Source: an uncultured Eubacteriales bacterium
GTDB taxonomy: Bacteria; Bacillota; Clostridia; Christensenellales; CAG-314
Direction of reading: 5' to 3'
NCBI GenBank assembly: GCA_900544545.1
Contig: UQVY01000007.1
Coordinates: 32,294-96,293, forward strand
DNA: 64,000 nucleotides
Below, one piece after another: positions 61,751-64,000 of the stretch (its first letter is position 1; each line of letters begins with the position of its first letter). The translations under genes and the position numbers were made by a program. Below the pieces are notes generated by a model. That model was not told where the DNA came from, searched no databases, and saw nothing but the letters and a program-made list of their open reading frames with translations.

Positions 61751-62755
61751 ATGGAAACGCTCCATCTGGATTTCAATCCCGAAAATATCGCTCTTGCCGG
61801 CGAGCTTATAAGAAGCGGGCGGCTCGTGGCTTTTCCGACCGAAACGGTTTACGGACTGGGCGCGAACGCTCTCGACGAAGCTGCGGTCAGGAGGATTTAC
61901 GAGGCGAAAGGAAGACCTTCGGACAATCCTCTTATCGTCCATATTTCGGATTTTGGAGACGCGGACGGGATTGCTTACGTGAGCGACCGCGCGAAAACGG
62001 TAATGAAAGCCTTTATGCCGGGAAGTCTTACGGTCGTTCTTCCTAAAAAGGACGTAATAAAAGACTGCGTTACGGGCGGATTGCCGACGGTTGCGGTAAG
62101 AATGCCCTCGTCCGCTCAAGCGAGGGAGTTTCTGAAAGCCTGTAAGGTTCCCGTCGCCGCGCCCAGCGCGAATACCTCCCGTCGTCCCAGTCCTACCGAC
62201 TGGCAGACCGTCGCGGAGGATATGGACGGAAGGATAGCCGCTATTTTAAAGGGCGAAAATTGCGCCGTAGGCATCGAATCTACCGTTCTCGACCTCGTGG
62301 GCGAACACCCCGTGATTTATCGTCCGGGAGTGGTTACCGCCGCCGACATCAAGGAAAAGACCGGTCTGGACGTAAAGTATCTTCCGGGCGGAGCCGATCT
62401 TCGGAATGTAAATTCCCCCGGGCTTCGTTACAGGCACTACGCGCCGACGAAACCTATGTACATCTGTCGGTCGGGCAACGTCGAAAAGCTGAGGAAAACG
62501 GCTTCGCGGATATTCGGCGGGAAGAAAATCGCTCTTATCGCGCAGACCGATTATCTCGGCTGCATAGACGCGGACTGCGTTTTCGACCTCGGGGACACTC
62601 CAGAAAAGGCAATGAGCAGGCTTTTCACCTTTCTTCGTCAGGCGGAGAAGAAAGCCGACGTCATTATCGCCGTATACACCGACGGAAGCGAACGCTCCCT
62701 CGGCTTCAACAACAGAATAATGAAATCCTGCGGCGGAAACATAATCGCGGATTGA
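61751..62755 (+). CDS. sua5: L-threonylcarbamoyladenylate synthase (Sua5/YwlC)
   Basis: The 334-residue protein makes threonylcarbamoyl-AMP for the t6A37 tRNA modification. The YrdC domain has GRLVAFPTETVYGLGANA, KGRPSDNPLIVH and SANTSRRPSPT; the C-terminal Sua5 domain (about 215-334) follows YAPTKPM. GGAGG precedes ATG 61751; the upstream open frame has no start signal. The order sua5-ywlE-rpiB matches ywlC-ywlE-ywlF of Bacillus. Confidence 0.95.
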   Translation: METLHLDFNPENIALAGELIRSGRLVAFPTETVYGLGANALDEAAVRRIYEAKGRPSDNPLIVHISDFGDADGIAYVSDRAKTVMKAFMPGSLTVVLPKKDVIKDCVTGGLPTVAVRMPSSAQAREFLKACKVPVAAPSANTSRRPSPTDWQTVAEDMDGRIAAILKGENCAVGIESTVLDLVGEHPVIYRPGVVTAADIKEKTGLDVKYLPGGADLRNVNSPGLRYRHYAPTKPMYICRSGNVEKLRKTASRIFGGKKIALIAQTDYLGCIDADCVFDLGDTPEKAMSRLFTFLRQAEKKADVIIAVYTDGSERSLGFNNRIMKSCGGNIIAD

Positions 62756-62852
62756 AACGGGACGGAGAAAACGATTCGGGACGGGAGCCGAAGAAGAGAG
62801 TCAAGACCGGAAACGAATGAAAGCAGTTAAAGCCAGAAGAGGAAAAAGGAAA

Positions 62853-63338
62853 ATGATAAAGACGAGAAAGAGTCTCGTGTTGTTTTTGTGTTGCGGAAAC
62901 ACCTGTCGGTCGCCTATGGCTGAAATGATATTCAACCAGAGGATAAAAGAGGCGGGAATAAGGGGTATAAAGGCCCGTTCTTTCGGGCTTCAGACCTTCC
63001 GCGACGACGTTATAAGCGACAAGGCTGTCGAAGCTCTCGGGAGAATTCATATCGAAGCCGATCCGAAAAGACACGCTCGCCAGCTCACGAAGGCGTGGAT
63101 AGACAAGGCTTCGTACATAGTCTGTATGACGCTTGCTCAGGTGAGAATGCTCTTCGATATATGCGAAGCGCATTGCATAATGCAGTTCAACGGCGGAAAA
63201 GAGATAGAGGATCCTTACGGACAGCCGCAGGAGGTTTACGACCGGACCGCGGACGAGCTTGAATTTGCCGTAGACGAAATGATAGCCGAAATTACCGACA
63301 ACGTAAGAAGAAGAATGAAGCCTTTCGACAATATGTAA
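62853..63338 (+). CDS. ywlE: Low-molecular-weight phosphatase, probable protein arginine phosphatase YwlE
   Basis: The 161-residue protein has the P-loop C-C-G-N-T-C-R-S-P-M near residue 13 and the acid EDPYGQP near residue 130. The Thr after Asn in CGNTCRS is the residue that favours phosphoarginine in YwlE rather than phosphotyrosine. Position between sua5 and rpiB also supports YwlE. AAGGAAA precedes ATG 62853; ATG 62817 is an alternative. The matching McsB kinase is not in the window. Confidence 0.87.
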   Translation: MIKTRKSLVLFLCCGNTCRSPMAEMIFNQRIKEAGIRGIKARSFGLQTFRDDVISDKAVEALGRIHIEADPKRHARQLTKAWIDKASYIVCMTLAQVRMLFDICEAHCIMQFNGGKEIEDPYGQPQEVYDRTADELEFAVDEMIAEITDNVRRRMKPFDNM

Positions 63339-63344
63339 CCCGTC

Positions 63345-63415
63345 GGAAGCTCCCGATAAAAACGAATCGGATTCGTGTAATTCGGTAAGAACGAATTCGG
63401 ATTCGGAAAGAAGGA
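63345..63415. repeat. Short repeats between ywlE and rpiB
   Basis: Three imperfect copies of AAAACGAATCGGATTCG-like units with internal symmetry (CGAATCGGATTCG, CGAATTCGGATTCG) fill the gap. Confidence 0.45.
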
Positions 63416-63424
63416 GAAATAATT

Positions 63425-63865
63425 ATGAAAATCGGATTTGCCTGCGATCACGGCGGGCTTGAACTTAAAAACAGCCTTATGGCTCACGCGAAGGAAAAGG
63501 GCTTCGAAGTAACGGATTACGGAACTTTCACGAAGGATTCGTGCGACTATCCGGATTTCGCATATCTCTGCGCGAAAAGCGTCGCCGACGGCGTAAACGA
63601 AAGGGGCGTGGTCGTCTGCACTACCGGAATAGGCGTGAGTATGGTCGCGAATAAGGTAAAAGGCGTAAGATGCGCGCTCTGCCACAGTGTCAGGGATGCG
63701 GAAATGACTCGTCGTCACAATAACGCGAATATGATCGCAATGGGACAAAGCTCTACGGACGAAGGTCTTGCGGACGAGATGCTCGACGTTTTTCTTTCGA
63801 CGGAATTCGAAGGCGGCCGCCACGAAAGGCGCGTCAACAAAATCACCGCAATAGAGAACCTTTGA
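63425..63865 (+). CDS. rpiB: Ribose-5-phosphate isomerase B
   Basis: The 146-residue protein interconverts ribose 5-phosphate and ribulose 5-phosphate. Motifs are ACDHGGLELKN (near the N-terminus), the catalytic Cys in VVVCTTGIGVSM, and RRHNNANMIAMG. Related RpiB/LacAB proteins act on other sugars, but the sua5-ywlE context supports the standard role. AAGGAG precedes the ATG. Confidence 0.95.
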   Translation: MKIGFACDHGGLELKNSLMAHAKEKGFEVTDYGTFTKDSCDYPDFAYLCAKSVADGVNERGVVVCTTGIGVSMVANKVKGVRCALCHSVRDAEMTRRHNNANMIAMGQSSTDEGLADEMLDVFLSTEFEGGRHERRVNKITAIENL

Positions 63866-63866
63866 G

Positions 63867-63937
63867 CCGCCTGCGCTCCCCCCTCTGCGTCGAGCGACCG
63901 GAAAGCTTCTTTCTGCCCGCCCGCCCCGCGCAGGCGG
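63867..63937. repeat. GC hairpin with G-quadruplex-type runs, copy 2
   Basis: CCGCCTGCGC (63867-63876) and GCGCAGGCGG (63928-63937) form a perfect 10-bp stem. Read on the minus strand, GGGGCGGGCGGG follows the first arm and a GGGGGG run precedes the second. The stem and the first G runs match the element at 35232-35266, but here a 30-base insert separates the last run. It starts two bases after the rpiB stop. Confidence 0.75.
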
Positions 63938-64000
63938 AGTGCTTGCAATCAAACGCAAAAAACGGCTTTACTAATTCTCATTGAAAAGTATTGACAAGCT

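Noticed and set aside
1..64000. CRISPR arrays, insertion sequences and prophage genes.
   Set aside because: No regular direct repeats with unique spacers, transposase, integrase or phage structural genes were seen. The tandem repeats in gaps are too degenerate and variable in spacing to be CRISPR.

Overview
The window is about 64 kb of a bacterial chromosome of roughly 50% G+C. It looks like an anaerobic member of the Firmicutes (Bacillota), class Clostridia, probably uncultured and host-associated. Pointers are a large SRP RNA with an Alu-type domain, an L10-leader attenuator, the Cys4 form of L33, strong TTGACA-17-TATAAT promoters, GGAGG ribosome binding sites, a PolC-type protein, GTP-dependent PEP carboxykinase, the HydF hydrogenase maturase, and the operon orders dprA-topA-trmFO-hslV-hslU, uppS-cdsA-dxr-rseP and sua5-ywlE-rpiB. 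Species and family cannot be fixed from the sequence alone.

Layout. Positions 1-5.2 kb hold the tail of an unknown gene, a nitrogenase-like cluster (a NifH-like ATPase and two nitrogenase component 1-like proteins with atypical cysteines) and an iron-complex/corrinoid-type binding lipoprotein. HydF follows. Positions 6.5-20.4 kb are housekeeping and accessory genes: MarR-MATE, a methyltransferase, a small AT-rich patch beside tRNA-Arg(CCT), a TerB/acyltransferase/glycosyltransferase operon, a TetR regulator, TrkA-TrkH potassium uptake and pckG. Positions 20.6-24.8 kb hold an acetyltransferase and the rpmG-secE-nusG-rplKA-rplJL cluster with its L10 leader. Positions 24.9-29.1 kb hold an ECF-sigma-centred trio of unknown function and an NfeD-flotillin pair. 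Positions 29.2-36.9 kb hold a lipoprotein alkylsulfatase, a TetR regulator, thioredoxin, a CPBP protease, the SRP RNA, an orphan binding protein and an M32 carboxypeptidase.

Positions 37-55.4 kb are a dense plus-strand run that joins several conserved Firmicute loci: dxs, rsmI, a small Cys-rich protein, comM/yifB, a divergent dprA, topA, trmFO, hslVU, uppS, cdsA, dxr, rseP, ispG, a polymerase-less PolC-like exonuclease, and dCMP deaminase. It supplies three MEP isoprenoid steps (dxs, dxr, ispG), lipid-carrier synthesis (uppS) and CDP-diacylglycerol (cdsA). The end holds a 1371-residue surface protein, a nucleoside-monophosphate-kinase-like protein, deoC, a DUF1294 protein, sua5, ywlE and rpiB.

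The most unusual things seen are the nitrogenase-like cluster, the PolC-like protein that stops cleanly after the exonuclease domain at the usual polC position, two GC-rich hairpins that enclose G-quadruplex-type runs, structured 5' leaders ahead of a TetR gene and of the surface protein, and decayed short tandem repeats in many intergenic gaps.
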